Counted from the first letter of the stretch, positions 43,663 to 52,718 are shown. The stretch is DNA of 64,000 bases from Deferribacteraceae bacterium UBA6793 (GCA_002452405.1 DKFP01000014.1:1-64000); one strand, 5' to 3'. Program-made: numbers and translations. Notes: generated by a model from the sequence alone, not told the origin.

Positions 43663-44504
43663 CGGATCAGGCACATAGCCTGCGAAAGAAAGCATGGGAG
43701 CAGAACAGAAAGGCGACGTACCTTTCTATCTCCAGCGGAAAAGGCGGTGTCGGCAAGACAAATTTTGCCGTAAACCTCGCATGTCTGCTGGCACAGCTAG
43801 GCAAAAAAGTCCTTGTCTTCGACGCAGATCTCGGACTTGCCAACGTTGACATCCTGCTCAATATCAGCGTTTCCGCCTCCATCAGAAAATATCTGACGGG
43901 CGAGGCGTCTCTGAACGACATCATAAAACGCAACGTTTACGGCGTTGATGTCATTCCCGCCTCAAGTGGCTTTGTTGAGCTTTCCAATCTGTCGGAACAG
44001 GAGCATGAAAAGCTGCTGGACATCTTCGTTCTTCTGGACGGACAGTATGATTTCATACTGTTCGACACGGGTGCGGGCATCTCTGAAAACGTGATACGGT
44101 TCACTTCCGTCGCGGATATGGTCATCGTGCTTACGGTGCCGGAACCAACCGCGATAACAGACGCATACGCTTTTATGAAGGTTGTGCATTTTCAGTACGG
44201 TATTCAGGAGATCCACTTTGTGCTGAACAGAGTGGACGACGTTGCAGGCGTTAAAGGTATTTTCGAAAGCATGAAAAACGTTGCCCAGAAATTCCTTAAC
44301 GTCGAGCTTTCGCTTCTGGGCTATCTGCGCGAGGACAAAACACTGATAAAGTCAGTTAAAAGCCAGAAGCCGATATGCATACTCGCTCCGACGTCCCCGT
44401 ATGTGAAAGACCTCCTGCCCATCGCAAAAAAAATAACAGGGCAGCTGGAAATTGAGCAGAGAAAGCAGAATCTTTATGAAAAGCTGAGAGGAGTCTTCAA
44501 GTGA
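43659..44504 (+). CDS. flhG: Flagellar number regulator FlhG (FleN/YlxH, MinD-like ATPase)
   Basis: A 281-residue MinD/ParA-type ATPase. The N-terminus has DQAHSLR (residues 3-9), the DQAxxLR motif known to stimulate FlhF GTPase. The deviant Walker A SGKGGVGKTN (26-35) and DADLGLANVD follow, with DTGAGISENV as a Walker B-side motif. The C-terminal end YEKLRGVFK is probably the amphipathic membrane helix. It sets flagellar number with FlhF and, in some bacteria, C-ring assembly with FliM/FliN. Confidence 0.96.
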   Translation: MTDQAHSLRKKAWEQNRKATYLSISSGKGGVGKTNFAVNLACLLAQLGKKVLVFDADLGLANVDILLNISVSASIRKYLTGEASLNDIIKRNVYGVDVIPASSGFVELSNLSEQEHEKLLDIFVLLDGQYDFILFDTGAGISENVIRFTSVADMVIVLTVPEPTAITDAYAFMKVVHFQYGIQEIHFVLNRVDDVAGVKGIFESMKNVAQKFLNVELSLLGYLREDKTLIKSVKSQKPICILAPTSPYVKDLLPIAKKITGQLEIEQRKQNLYEKLRGVFK

Positions 44505-44526
44505 ACCTGTTTCGCAGGAGGACGGT

Positions 44527-44730
44527 ATGAATCTTTCTTACAGGGAAATGGCACTCCTGTTGTCTTCAACGGTGTTCATGATCTCATTTGTGGTGAAATT
44601 CATAATTTTTGATGTAAAATTGACTTATATGATCAGGGACATTATAATGTTCTTTGCGATTTATATGATTGCAAAGAGCCTGTTCTTTATGATAGACCGC
44701 ATTTTAATTAACTTCAGGAAAATAATGTGA
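44527..44730 (+). CDS. Small membrane protein between flhG and fliA
   Basis: A 67-residue protein with two predicted membrane helices (about 8-28 and 36-57) joined by a short segment (DVKLTYMIRD) and a basic C-terminus (RILINFRKIM). GGAGG 5-6 bases before ATG 44527 and the 4-base overlap with the fliA start (GTGA) make it a real gene. I know no family for it. Its fixed place between flhG and the sigma factor suggests a membrane-linked motility role. Confidence 0.75.
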   Translation: MNLSYREMALLLSSTVFMISFVVKFIIFDVKLTYMIRDIIMFFAIYMIAKSLFFMIDRILINFRKIM

Positions 44731-45464
44731 CGCCTTACGAGTCTGCATCAGGTAACAAATTCAGCAGGGAAGAGAAAGACCAGATCATTACGGAGTTTAT
44801 GCCGAAGATCAAGTCATGGGTTCTGCGCATCAGTACCACTCTGCCCGACAGCGTTGATGTAGACGACCTCTACTCCTCCGCCTGTCTGGGACTTATCGAG
44901 TCTCTGGAAAGGTTTGACAAAGACAGAAACGTAAATTTCTATACATACGGCGAAAGACGTATCAAAGGAGCCATACTCGACACACTGCGCAACCTCGACT
45001 TTCTCCCGCGCAACGTCCGCACAAGGCTGAAACAGCTCGAAAGACACATGGAAACACACTACCGCAAGGCGGGTGTTAAGCCCAGCGTCGAAGAGATCGT
45101 CAGCAACAGCGATTTCTCTGAAACAGAAGTACACAGGCTTCAGGAACTTATGGAAAACGACAAGGTGTTGAGCCTTGACGAAACCATAGGTCCCGATGGG
45201 GAAACCACACTTGTGGATTTCATAAAGTTCAACGGGCTGACCCCCGAAGACGAAACCGTGCGAAACATGCTTGTGGAAAAGCTCGCGGAAGAAATTGACG
45301 CGCTGGGAGAAAAAGAGAAATACGTCGTTTCGCTCTATTATTACGAAGAGCTTACTATGAAGGAGATTGCCGAGGTTCTGGGTATTACCGAATCCAGAGT
45401 ATCCCAGATACACTCCGCTGCCGCGGCAAAACTTCAGAAGAAACTGAGGGAGTTTTATGAATAA
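44727..45464 (+). CDS. fliA: Flagellar sigma factor 28 (FliA)
   Basis: A 245-residue RNA polymerase sigma factor for late flagellar and chemotaxis genes. Region 2 has DVDDLYSSACLGLIESLERF and YGERRIKGAILDTLRNLDFL, region 3 is near 85-130, and region 4 has YYYEELTMKEIAEVLGITES with a helix-turn-helix. The start is GTG 44727, overlapping the previous stop. It overlaps cheB by 8 bases. The anti-sigma factor flgM is not in the window. Confidence 0.97.
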   Translation: MTPYESASGNKFSREEKDQIITEFMPKIKSWVLRISTTLPDSVDVDDLYSSACLGLIESLERFDKDRNVNFYTYGERRIKGAILDTLRNLDFLPRNVRTRLKQLERHMETHYRKAGVKPSVEEIVSNSDFSETEVHRLQELMENDKVLSLDETIGPDGETTLVDFIKFNGLTPEDETVRNMLVEKLAEEIDALGEKEKYVVSLYYYEELTMKEIAEVLGITESRVSQIHSAAAAKLQKKLREFYE

Positions 45465-46527
45465 GATCACCGTACTTGTTGTTGATGATTCCGCCTTCAT
45501 GCGTAAAGCGATTGAGGGTATGCTTGCCAAAGACCCGGATATTCAGGTTATAGGTACAGCCAGCAACGGTATTGAAGCTATTGACAAGGTAAAAACACTG
45601 AAGCCCGACGTTGTCACCCTGGACATCGAGATGCCCAGAATGGACGGACTGACGGCTCTGGAAAAGATAATGGCGGAAAACCCGCTGCCCGTTATCATGG
45701 TCAGCTCGCTCACCACAGAGGGAGCTGAAGCAACGCTCAAAGCGCTTGATCTCGGCGCCGTGGATTTTATCCCGAAAGATAAATCTTTCGCCAGCTTCGG
45801 CGTGCTCAAAATCGAGGACGATCTGCGCGAAAAAGTGAAAAACTTCGGCAGACGCAAGGCGTTCTTTGCGAGAACCATGAGAAGACCAATGGCACCCTCC
45901 GGCATGACTGCACCTGCGGCTCCCATGATAACCAAAGCCGCACCTAAGATAACCACCAAAAAGAAACTGGTGATAATCGGCACATCCACCGGCGGTCCGC
46001 AATCGCTGCAAAAAGTTATCCCCATGCTGCCCGCAGACCTTGGGGTTCCGGTGCTTGTGGTTCAGCATATGCCCCCGAACTTTACAAAATCACTTGCCCA
46101 GAGACTCGATTCTCTCAGCAAGGTCCACGTTGTTGAGGCGCAGGGCAAAGAACAGCTTGAACCAAACACAGTGTACATCGCGAAGGGCGGCATACACATG
46201 AAACTGAAAAAAGTGGGTCCCCACTATTATACAGAACTCAGCTCCGAACCATCGAACTCGCTGCACATTCCCAGCGTGGACGTGACTGCTGCTTCCGTTG
46301 CGGAGAATATCGGGCGCGATGCGCTCGGCGTTATCATGACGGGTATGGGTTCCGACGGAATGAAGGGTCTCCAGCTTCTCAAGCTGAAAGGCGGAAACGT
46401 AATAGCCCAGAATGAAGCGTCCTGCGTTGTGTACGGTATGCCAAGAGCCGTTGTCGAGGCAAACATACACGACGAGGTTGTTCCTCTGGACGAGATATAC
46501 CAGCGAATCGTTGCATACTGCAAATAA
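45457..46527 (+). CDS. cheB: Chemotaxis methylesterase/glutamine deamidase CheB
   Basis: A 356-residue protein with an N-terminal receiver (VVDDSAFMR; phospho-Asp in VTLDIEMPRMDG near D57) and a C-terminal esterase domain from about residue 170. The catalytic Ser is in IGTSTGGPQSL, the His in VVQHMPPNF, and the Asp in TGMGSDGMKG. An A/P/T-rich linker of about 30 residues joins the two. It removes methyl groups from chemoreceptors when phosphorylated by CheA. Confidence 0.97.
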   Translation: MNKITVLVVDDSAFMRKAIEGMLAKDPDIQVIGTASNGIEAIDKVKTLKPDVVTLDIEMPRMDGLTALEKIMAENPLPVIMVSSLTTEGAEATLKALDLGAVDFIPKDKSFASFGVLKIEDDLREKVKNFGRRKAFFARTMRRPMAPSGMTAPAAPMITKAAPKITTKKKLVIIGTSTGGPQSLQKVIPMLPADLGVPVLVVQHMPPNFTKSLAQRLDSLSKVHVVEAQGKEQLEPNTVYIAKGGIHMKLKKVGPHYYTELSSEPSNSLHIPSVDVTAASVAENIGRDALGVIMTGMGSDGMKGLQLLKLKGGNVIAQNEASCVVYGMPRAVVEANIHDEVVPLDEIYQRIVAYCK

Positions 46528-46537
46528 CGGGTGATAA

Positions 46538-47548
46538 ATGGCGGATATTCTTAGTCAGGAGGAGATTGATGCCCTGCTGTCCACTGTCTCGACAGATGAC
46601 GAGATGTCGGATGATACTGTCGAACAATTGGATTTCGTCCCGAAGAAAATTTCAGTCTACGATTTCCGCAGACCGGACCGTGTCAGTAAGGAACAGCTTC
46701 GCTCAATACGCAATCTCCACGACAAGTTCGCAAGGAACTTCTCGTCAACACTCTCAAACTACCTGAGAACCATCACGGACATAACACTTACGTCCGTTGA
46801 CCAGATGACATACGGCGAGTTCCTCATGTCCCTCCCCGACCCGACAAGTTTCAACATCATCAGCATGATACCCATGGAGGGAAACACCGTACTTGAGATA
46901 AACCCCTCACTGGTTTTCCCCATAGTTGACAAACTCCTCGGAGGAATGGGCAAGCCCCTTTTCAACACACGTGAGCTTACCACCCTTGAACAGCATATCA
47001 TGGACGGTATTCTGAGCCTCATCCTTAAAGACCTTGAGGAAGTATGGCGCCAGATAATCCCAAATATACGCATGAAAAAGGAGCTGTCGGAAAACAGCCC
47101 TCACATCATACAGATTGTTTCCCAGAACGAGGTTGTTATACTCGTGGTTTTCGAGGTCAAGTTCGGCGAAGTGCTGGGCATGATGAACCTCTGTATCCCG
47201 GCGATAGTTCTTGAACCGGTTCTGGGCAAGATAAGCTCAACCGACTGGCTCATCGGCGCCAAAAAAGGAGCCGTAGGCGACAATGAACACGAGATTTTAA
47301 GCATCCTAAACGAAACGGAAGTGTCCACAAACGTTTATATGGGACACAGCAAACTGAGCATTGAGGAGATACTTGAGCTTTCCAAGGGCGATCTTGTCAT
47401 GTTCAAGGTGAAAAGCGACAGACCTTCCGAGATATTCCTCAACAACAAAAAGAAATTTCTCGGCAATGTCGGCACTCTCGGAGTCAAGAAAGCTGTGAAA
47501 ATTACCGAATTTTTAACGGAGAACAACGATGAAAACACCGCTGAGTGA
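46538..47548 (+). CDS. fliM: Flagellar motor switch protein FliM
   Basis: A 336-residue C-ring protein. The N-terminal LSQEEIDALLS is the CheY-P binding helix. A CheC-like middle domain follows (FARNFSSTLSNYLRT, MTYGEFLMSLP) and the C-terminal SpoA domain (LSIEEILELSKGDLVMF) binds FliN. Length is normal. Its 3' end overlaps fliN by 20 bases. Confidence 0.98.
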   Translation: MADILSQEEIDALLSTVSTDDEMSDDTVEQLDFVPKKISVYDFRRPDRVSKEQLRSIRNLHDKFARNFSSTLSNYLRTITDITLTSVDQMTYGEFLMSLPDPTSFNIISMIPMEGNTVLEINPSLVFPIVDKLLGGMGKPLFNTRELTTLEQHIMDGILSLILKDLEEVWRQIIPNIRMKKELSENSPHIIQIVSQNEVVILVVFEVKFGEVLGMMNLCIPAIVLEPVLGKISSTDWLIGAKKGAVGDNEHEILSILNETEVSTNVYMGHSKLSIEEILELSKGDLVMFKVKSDRPSEIFLNNKKKFLGNVGTLGVKKAVKITEFLTENNDENTAE

Positions 47549-48449
47549 CAGCAGACATACACCCCTGACAAATGTCCTTCAGGATGTGTTCAAAAGCACA
47601 ATCTCCAGCATGTCCATTGATAAAGACGTAAACCTGTCCTTTGCGCAGGTAAGCTCCGCAGGACCCGATGAGCTTACTTCCGGTTACGAGGAACAGACCC
47701 TTATCCTCATCACAGAAGAGAACACCGGAGCGGAAGCAGGTCTTATGTTTAACACTGCGGACATAACATACATGACCAACCTCATGATGATGATGGACGA
47801 ACCGGGCAAAGAACAGCTTGAACCGGACGACAAGGATGCAATAAAGGAATACGCTTCGCAACTTATGGCTGCGTGCGGCGAACCCGTTAAAGATAAAACG
47901 GGAATTAAGGTTTCTTTCAGAATTGACGATGTAATGATTAATGACGCGCCTGCGCTTTTTCAGGCGGACGAATACATGATAGTGGACGCTTCGCTGGGGA
48001 TTGGGTCGGTTAAGACCACTTTCCGTTTTTATACAGATATTGCGCTTCTGAACGCTTTCGGAGGCGGCGGTTCTGCGGGTTCTTCTCTCAGTGAGGAACC
48101 GGATTTCGGTGCCGCTTTCAAGTTCCCCGACGACGAGGCGGGCGTGCACATCCCCGACATGGGCGGCGGCGGGCACGGGCATACTCCCGGCAACCTTGAC
48201 CTGCTTCTTGATATTGACGTTCCTGTAAGTGTAAAAATGGGTTCGACAAATATGTTTTTAAAGGATATTCTCACAATGGGATCAGGGAATATCATCGAAC
48301 TGGACGAATCAGCTGACGAACCGGTTGAACTCGTGATTAACAATAAAGTCATCGCAAGGGGCGAGGTTGTTATTGTAGACGGCTATTTCGGTTTCCGTAT
48401 AAAAGAAATTGTAAGCCGCGCAGAGCGGATTAAAAAATTAAAAGATTGA
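47529..48449 (+). CDS. fliN: Flagellar motor switch protein FliN with CheC-like N-domain (FliY-like)
   Basis: A 306-residue switch protein. The C-terminal 85 residues are a SpoA/FliN domain (LDLLLDIDVPVSVKMG, GSGNIIELDESADEPVELVI). The N-terminal ~175 residues resemble the CheC/FliY/FliM middle fold, and a Gly-rich linker joins them. In FliY this domain dephosphorylates CheY-P through S/DxxxExxN; here the matching DAIKEYAS has Ser in place of Asn, so activity is doubtful. GGAG lies 8 bases before the ATG, inside the fliM end. Standard short FliN is about 100 residues, so this is the long form. Confidence 0.88.
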   Translation: MKTPLSDSRHTPLTNVLQDVFKSTISSMSIDKDVNLSFAQVSSAGPDELTSGYEEQTLILITEENTGAEAGLMFNTADITYMTNLMMMMDEPGKEQLEPDDKDAIKEYASQLMAACGEPVKDKTGIKVSFRIDDVMINDAPALFQADEYMIVDASLGIGSVKTTFRFYTDIALLNAFGGGGSAGSSLSEEPDFGAAFKFPDDEAGVHIPDMGGGGHGHTPGNLDLLLDIDVPVSVKMGSTNMFLKDILTMGSGNIIELDESADEPVELVINNKVIARGEVVIVDGYFGFRIKEIVSRAERIKKLKD

Positions 48450-48474
48450 CAGTCACAACTGTTTTGGAAATAAT
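48446..48474 (+). promoter_or_regulatory. Possible internal promoter for cheY-cheZ-cheA
   Basis: A perfect TTGACA (48446-48451), overlapping the fliN stop, stands 17 bases from AATAAT (48469-48474), with TAATAT overlapping it. It would allow cheY-cheZ-cheA to be made independently of the flagellar genes. Confidence 0.45.
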
Positions 48475-48506
48475 ATATTGTATATAAACAGGTGGAGGAC
48501 CCGATA

Positions 48507-48884
48507 ATGGCTTACGACCATGTGATTATAACAGTTGACGATTCTTCAACAATGCGAAGAATTATCAAGAATACCCTCACCAAACTTGGTTTCACAAACG
48601 TTCTGGAAGCAGGCAACGGTGTGGAAGGTCTTGATGTTCTGGCAAAAAATGAAGTTGATTTGATAATCACCGACTGGAACATGCCTGAAATGGACGGTCT
48701 CACATTCGTTAAAACACTCAGAGCTAAGGACGAATACAAAGAGACCCCCATCCTTATGGTGACCACTGAGGCCGCCAAAGAAGATATCCTTACTGCGTTG
48801 CGCAGTGGCGTTAATAACTATGTTGTTAAGCCTTTTACACCGGATACTCTTCAGGAGAAGGTTAACAAACTTCTGGGACTGTGA
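48507..48884 (+). CDS. cheY: Chemotaxis response regulator CheY
   Basis: A 125-residue single receiver. It has VDDSSTMRR at the acidic pocket, phospho-Asp in IITDWNMPEMDG, switch Thr in VTTEA and the conserved KPFTPDTL. A GTG at 48492 could extend it by five residues, but ATG 48507 has GGAGG 8 bases upstream. The neighbours cheZ and cheA, and fliM with the docking helix, support the CheY role: CheY-P binds FliM and changes motor rotation. Confidence 0.96.
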   Translation: MAYDHVIITVDDSSTMRRIIKNTLTKLGFTNVLEAGNGVEGLDVLAKNEVDLIITDWNMPEMDGLTFVKTLRAKDEYKETPILMVTTEAAKEDILTALRSGVNNYVVKPFTPDTLQEKVNKLLGL

Positions 48885-48885
48885 T

Positions 48886-49518
48886 ATGTCTGATTACAAA
48901 GACATAAACGAACTTCTGGACATTGCCAGAAACATTAATGAAGGAAATTATGACGTTGCCGGCGTTGACGTTAACGCCGAAAACGAACTTTATCATATCG
49001 CACAGTATTTCAGCGAAGCCATAAACAAGCTGAAAGCCGTGTACGATACGGTGGAAGACAGCTATGAGGACCTTCCCGGTTTCGAAGACACTCTGAAAGC
49101 GATCATTGCGGACTCAAAAACCGCCTCTGAAAACGTTCTCACATGTGTTGACAAGATAAATTTCATCACCGACGACATCAGAGAAAACATCCAGACAATT
49201 AAAAATCAGGTAGCTGCCGGACAATACGGTCAGGCCGGCGGAATCATCGACAGACTCCGTGACAAAGCCCTCGGCGGACAGGATACCTGTTTCGATATCA
49301 TCGCTTCGCTGGAATTTCAGGATATCACCAAGCAAAAAATAGATAAACTTGTTAAAATAATCTATGATCTTCAGGAAAGACTGGCGCACCTTGTTCTCAT
49401 GTTCGGAATCAAAGAGAACAGGATAGACGTTCAGATGCTTGATAAGATAAAAGACAAAAAAGACCTTTTAAAAGACCAGAATCTTGTTGACGAACTCCTC
49501 AAAGAGTTCGGTCAGTAA
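48886..49518 (+). CDS. cheZ: CheY-P phosphatase CheZ
   Basis: A 210-residue helical protein. EFQDITKQKIDKLV (near residue 145) matches the CheZ active helix FQDLTGQ, including the acid and the catalytic Gln. The C-terminal NLVDELLKEFG matches the CheY-binding tail VDDLLDSLG of E. coli. The long central helical hairpin is as expected. The frame is open upstream inside cheY, but ATG 48886, 1 base after the cheY stop, gives the sensible N-terminus MSDYKDINELLDI. Confidence 0.9.
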   Translation: MSDYKDINELLDIARNINEGNYDVAGVDVNAENELYHIAQYFSEAINKLKAVYDTVEDSYEDLPGFEDTLKAIIADSKTASENVLTCVDKINFITDDIRENIQTIKNQVAAGQYGQAGGIIDRLRDKALGGQDTCFDIIASLEFQDITKQKIDKLVKIIYDLQERLAHLVLMFGIKENRIDVQMLDKIKDKKDLLKDQNLVDELLKEFGQ

Positions 49519-49533
49519 GGTCCGGAGGACGCA

Positions 49534-51609
49534 ATGAACAACGAAATGCAGGACCTTGTACAGGACTTTATTCTTGAAACCGACGAAATAATCGAAAGTC
49601 TCGATCAGGATCTTATCGAGCTTGAAAACAGAAAGAACGACTTTGAACTTCTGAATAAAATATTCAGGGCGGCGCATACCATGAAAGGCGCCTCCTCATT
49701 CCTTGGCTTCGACAAGATGAGCAGCGTTACACACCACGCTGAAGAGATCCTTAACAAGCTGAGAAAAAACGAGATGCAGGTCACTCCGGAAATAATGGAC
49801 GTGCTGCTTGAGTTCGTAGACGTTACCAAAACGATCCTCGGCGACATAAAAAACGGCACCAATACAGCCGTTACCGACGAGATAGTGACAAAACTGAAAC
49901 TCGCCAACGAAGGTAAACTCGGAATGGGCGGTGCCGGAGCAGCAGCTTCCTCAAACGCCAAAAAAGAGAGCGTCGAGCAGGTTAAAAAAGCCGCCGTTGC
50001 CGTTGAACAGACAATACGCGTGGACGTATCCCGCCTCGACTCCCTTATGAACCTCGTGGGAGAGCTTGTTCTCAGCCGTAACCGTATCGGTCAGATATCA
50101 GGCGAGCTGGAAAAGAAATTTGAAGGCGAATACCTCGTCGAACAGCTCATGGAAACCACTTCTCAGATAGGTCTCATCTCCACCGAGCTTCAGCTTGCGG
50201 TGATGAAAACCAGAATGGTGCCTATCGGCAAAGTTTTCAACAAATTCCCCCGCATGGTGCGCGACCTCTGCCGTGACATGCAGAAAGACATAGACCTTGT
50301 AATAACCGGCGAAGAGACAGAGCTGGACAAATCAGTTGTTGAAGAGATCGGCGACCCGCTTATGCACATGATAAGAAACGCCGTTGACCACGGTGTTGAA
50401 ATTCCCGCTGAAAGACGCAAAAAAGGGAAACCTGACAAAGGTATCGTAAACCTTTCCGCATATCACGAAGGAAACCACATCGTGGTTGAAATAAAAGACG
50501 ACGGAAAGGGTCTCGACCCTGAGATGCTGAAACGCAAAGCCGTTGAAAAGAACGTTATCAGCCCCGAAGAAGCCAAAAATATGGATAATGAAACCGCATA
50601 CGGACTCATTTTCCGCCCTGGTTTCTCGACAGCCGCACAAATAACCGACGTTTCTGGTCGCGGCGTGGGTATGGACGTTGTTAAGACAAACATAGAAAAA
50701 CTGAACGGTATCATTAATATAGAATCTGAGATAGGACACGGCACACGCTTTAAAATGAAGCTGCCTCTTACACTCGCCATCATTCAGGCACTCCTTGTGG
50801 AGGTATCCGGCGAAGTCCTTGCGATTCCGCTTGTTTCAGTTATCGAAACAGTGCGCATAAACGAAAAACAGATACACAGCTTTGAAGGACGCGAGGTTCT
50901 CAAACTCCGCGATTCAGTACTCAGCCTTATCCGCCTGAACGAAATATACGAGTTTCAGGAATCCTACGACGAAGATATTTACGTAGTAGTCGTTGGTATA
51001 GCAGAAAAACGCCTCGGCTTCATAGTAAACAAACTCGTCGGTCAGGAAGAGATAGTTATCAAATCCCTTGGTGAATATCTCAGCGGAAACGAAGGCATAG
51101 CAGGCGCAACAATCATGGGCGACGGACGCGTCAGACTCATAATCGACGTGGCAGGAGTCATGGAGATAGCCTCCAAAATGCCCAGAAGGTTCAGACAGAA
51201 GAAAAAAGTAGACTCAGGCAGAAAGAGCAATAACAAAATAACCGTTATGATAATTGACGATTCAGCCACCGACCGCAAGATAATCGGCAGACTGCTCACA
51301 TCCACAGGCTGGATGGAGACCAAAGAGGTTACAAGCGGCAAGGATGCCATCAAGGTTATCGACAAAGTTGACCCGGATATCGTTATTACCGACATCATGA
51401 TGCCGGATATGGACGGTTACGAGGTAGCACGCAGCCTCAGGGAAAAAGGCTATGATAAGCCCATTATCGCAGCATCAGGCAGATCGGAGATTTCCGAGCG
51501 TAAAAAGATTTCGGCGGCAGGTATCGACGCTTTCCTCCTGAAGCCTCTGAATATGCAGATGCTGATGGATAAGATCGATGAGCTCATGGCGAACTCTTCT
51601 AACTCTTAG
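49534..51609 (+). CDS. cheA: Chemotaxis kinase CheA with C-terminal receiver domain
   Basis: A 691-residue hybrid CheA. P1/Hpt has H48 in RAAHTMKGASSFLG. A short A/K-rich linker (about 128-160) takes the place of P2, the CheY-binding domain. The P3 dimer helices (SLMNLVGELVLSRNRI), the P4 ATPase (HMIRNAVDHG, DDGKGLD, GRGVGMDVV) and P5, the CheW-like domain (about 415-555), follow. The extra receiver from about residue 567 has IIDDSATDRK and phospho-Asp D620 in ITDIMMPDMDGY. The receiver may act as a phosphate sink or feedback element. cheW is not in the window. Confidence 0.97.
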   Translation: MNNEMQDLVQDFILETDEIIESLDQDLIELENRKNDFELLNKIFRAAHTMKGASSFLGFDKMSSVTHHAEEILNKLRKNEMQVTPEIMDVLLEFVDVTKTILGDIKNGTNTAVTDEIVTKLKLANEGKLGMGGAGAAASSNAKKESVEQVKKAAVAVEQTIRVDVSRLDSLMNLVGELVLSRNRIGQISGELEKKFEGEYLVEQLMETTSQIGLISTELQLAVMKTRMVPIGKVFNKFPRMVRDLCRDMQKDIDLVITGEETELDKSVVEEIGDPLMHMIRNAVDHGVEIPAERRKKGKPDKGIVNLSAYHEGNHIVVEIKDDGKGLDPEMLKRKAVEKNVISPEEAKNMDNETAYGLIFRPGFSTAAQITDVSGRGVGMDVVKTNIEKLNGIINIESEIGHGTRFKMKLPLTLAIIQALLVEVSGEVLAIPLVSVIETVRINEKQIHSFEGREVLKLRDSVLSLIRLNEIYEFQESYDEDIYVVVVGIAEKRLGFIVNKLVGQEEIVIKSLGEYLSGNEGIAGATIMGDGRVRLIIDVAGVMEIASKMPRRFRQKKKVDSGRKSNNKITVMIIDDSATDRKIIGRLLTSTGWMETKEVTSGKDAIKVIDKVDPDIVITDIMMPDMDGYEVARSLREKGYDKPIIAASGRSEISERKKISAAGIDAFLLKPLNMQMLMDKIDELMANSSNS

Positions 51610-51898
51610 TTTAGTATTAATATTTTGCCGCACAGCAACGGCTAAAATTTATATTTACGAGGTGGTCACGGAAACCAGGCGTTTCCAGACCGCCTCTAAA
51701 CTCCAACCCACCGCATTTTGGCACTATTACGGCGGAAAAGATATCATATACGAACTGACCGTCGTTGACGTCGTGAAAGGTGACGATTTTGAAGCAGCAG
51801 CAAAACAGTTTAAACTTGATGAAAATAATTACCGTGACCTTTCTCCGAAGCATTCTAAGCCTAATCCTAATTTCCGTCGTTTTATCTGGTGGAGATAG
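51578..51898 (+). CDS. Small exported protein, unknown
   Basis: A 106-residue protein with a clear signal peptide (about residues 1-22, cleavage after ATA in CRTATAKIY). The mature part is short, with a beta-rich start (KIYIYEVVTETRRF) and a basic tail. The ATG lies 32 bases inside the end of cheA, and the gene overlaps the next one by 80 bases in another frame. No known family. The nested layout implies coupled translation with both neighbours. The last third is encoded in DNA that also encodes the next signal peptide. Confidence 0.65.
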   Translation: MSSWRTLLTLSLVLIFCRTATAKIYIYEVVTETRRFQTASKLQPTAFWHYYGGKDIIYELTVVDVVKGDDFEAAAKQFKLDENNYRDLSPKHSKPNPNFRRFIWWR

Positions 51899-52718
51899 CT
51901 TCGCAAACGAACGAAAATTTTATCGCGTTATCATTGCGCGTCCCGATTCCAACATGACAACACAGATGCGTGTATGGGCGGAATCTGAAGAGGAAGCACG
52001 AGAAAACGTCGCCCTCAACGGATGGCAGATACTTTCCATTGAAGAATCAAACCCCGGAGCACCTTACAACCCTAACGTGAATATCGCCAGAGGAGCTGAC
52101 GCCGCACAGACAGCACCCTCCGACCACGAGGTCAACGTCACAAAACTGGGCGAAGGGGATATCCAGCCCATCGGAAAAATGTCCGTCAAAGATGGCTCCG
52201 ACGTGGATTTTAAACTGAAACCTGCACCATGCCAGACACTTGTAAAACTTGTTGTAAACGGCGAACAGGTGGATGTTTCCGACAGCTATTCACTGAAAAA
52301 TATTAAAAAAGACACCTATGTCGTGGCAGTTTTTGAAAAGAACGGCAAAGAGTGTGACTCCAACGGTATAAGAGACAAAGACCTGAAAGAGGTAGGCATA
52401 GTCTATTTCGACCTCGGCAAGTTCAATACGAAAATTTCACAGGACAATATAGATATAATCAAGTCACTGAGCAAAAACAAAAAATACGTTATAATAGGGC
52501 ATACTGACGACGTGAGGGTTATCCCCAACGTCGAATATAAGGACAATATGGAGCTTTCCAACAAAAGAGCCGCCTTCGTTAAAGCCAGAATATTGCAGAA
52601 CGGACTGGCAGGCTCTTCAATAAAGATGATGGGTATGGGTCCCGCCTACCCCGTTGCACCGAACAGACCACAAGGACAGCCGTTGAACAGGCGCGCAGTG
52701 ATTTATGAGCGAAGATAA
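51819..52718 (+). CDS. Exported protein with C-terminal OmpA-like domain
   Basis: A 299-residue protein. Residues 1-29 are a signal peptide (LSLILISVVLSGG, cleavage after SFA). A middle region (about 30-185) has short beta segments; FYRVIIARPDSNM and WAESEEEARENV look like a small repeat-type domain. The C-terminal ~110 residues are an OmpA/MotB peptidoglycan-binding domain (VYFDLGKFNTKIS, IIGHTDDV, LSNKRAAFVKARI, NRRAVIYER). It has no membrane helix beyond the signal, so it is periplasmic or outer-membrane associated. An upstream ATG at 51780 exists, but 51819 gives a proper signal peptide. Confidence 0.82.
   Translation: MKIITVTFLRSILSLILISVVLSGGDSFANERKFYRVIIARPDSNMTTQMRVWAESEEEARENVALNGWQILSIEESNPGAPYNPNVNIARGADAAQTAPSDHEVNVTKLGEGDIQPIGKMSVKDGSDVDFKLKPAPCQTLVKLVVNGEQVDVSDSYSLKNIKKDTYVVAVFEKNGKECDSNGIRDKDLKEVGIVYFDLGKFNTKISQDNIDIIKSLSKNKKYVIIGHTDDVRVIPNVEYKDNMELSNKRAAFVKARILQNGLAGSSIKMMGMGPAYPVAPNRPQGQPLNRRAVIYERR

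Noticed and set aside
44814..45530. 238-residue minus-strand frame opposite fliA
   Set aside because: It lies opposite a full sigma-28 gene, spans the fliA-cheB junction and has no start signal.
48492..48506. GTG start for CheY five codons upstream
   Set aside because: GGAGG at 48494-48498 serves ATG 48507 at 8 bases and would lie inside the longer version.
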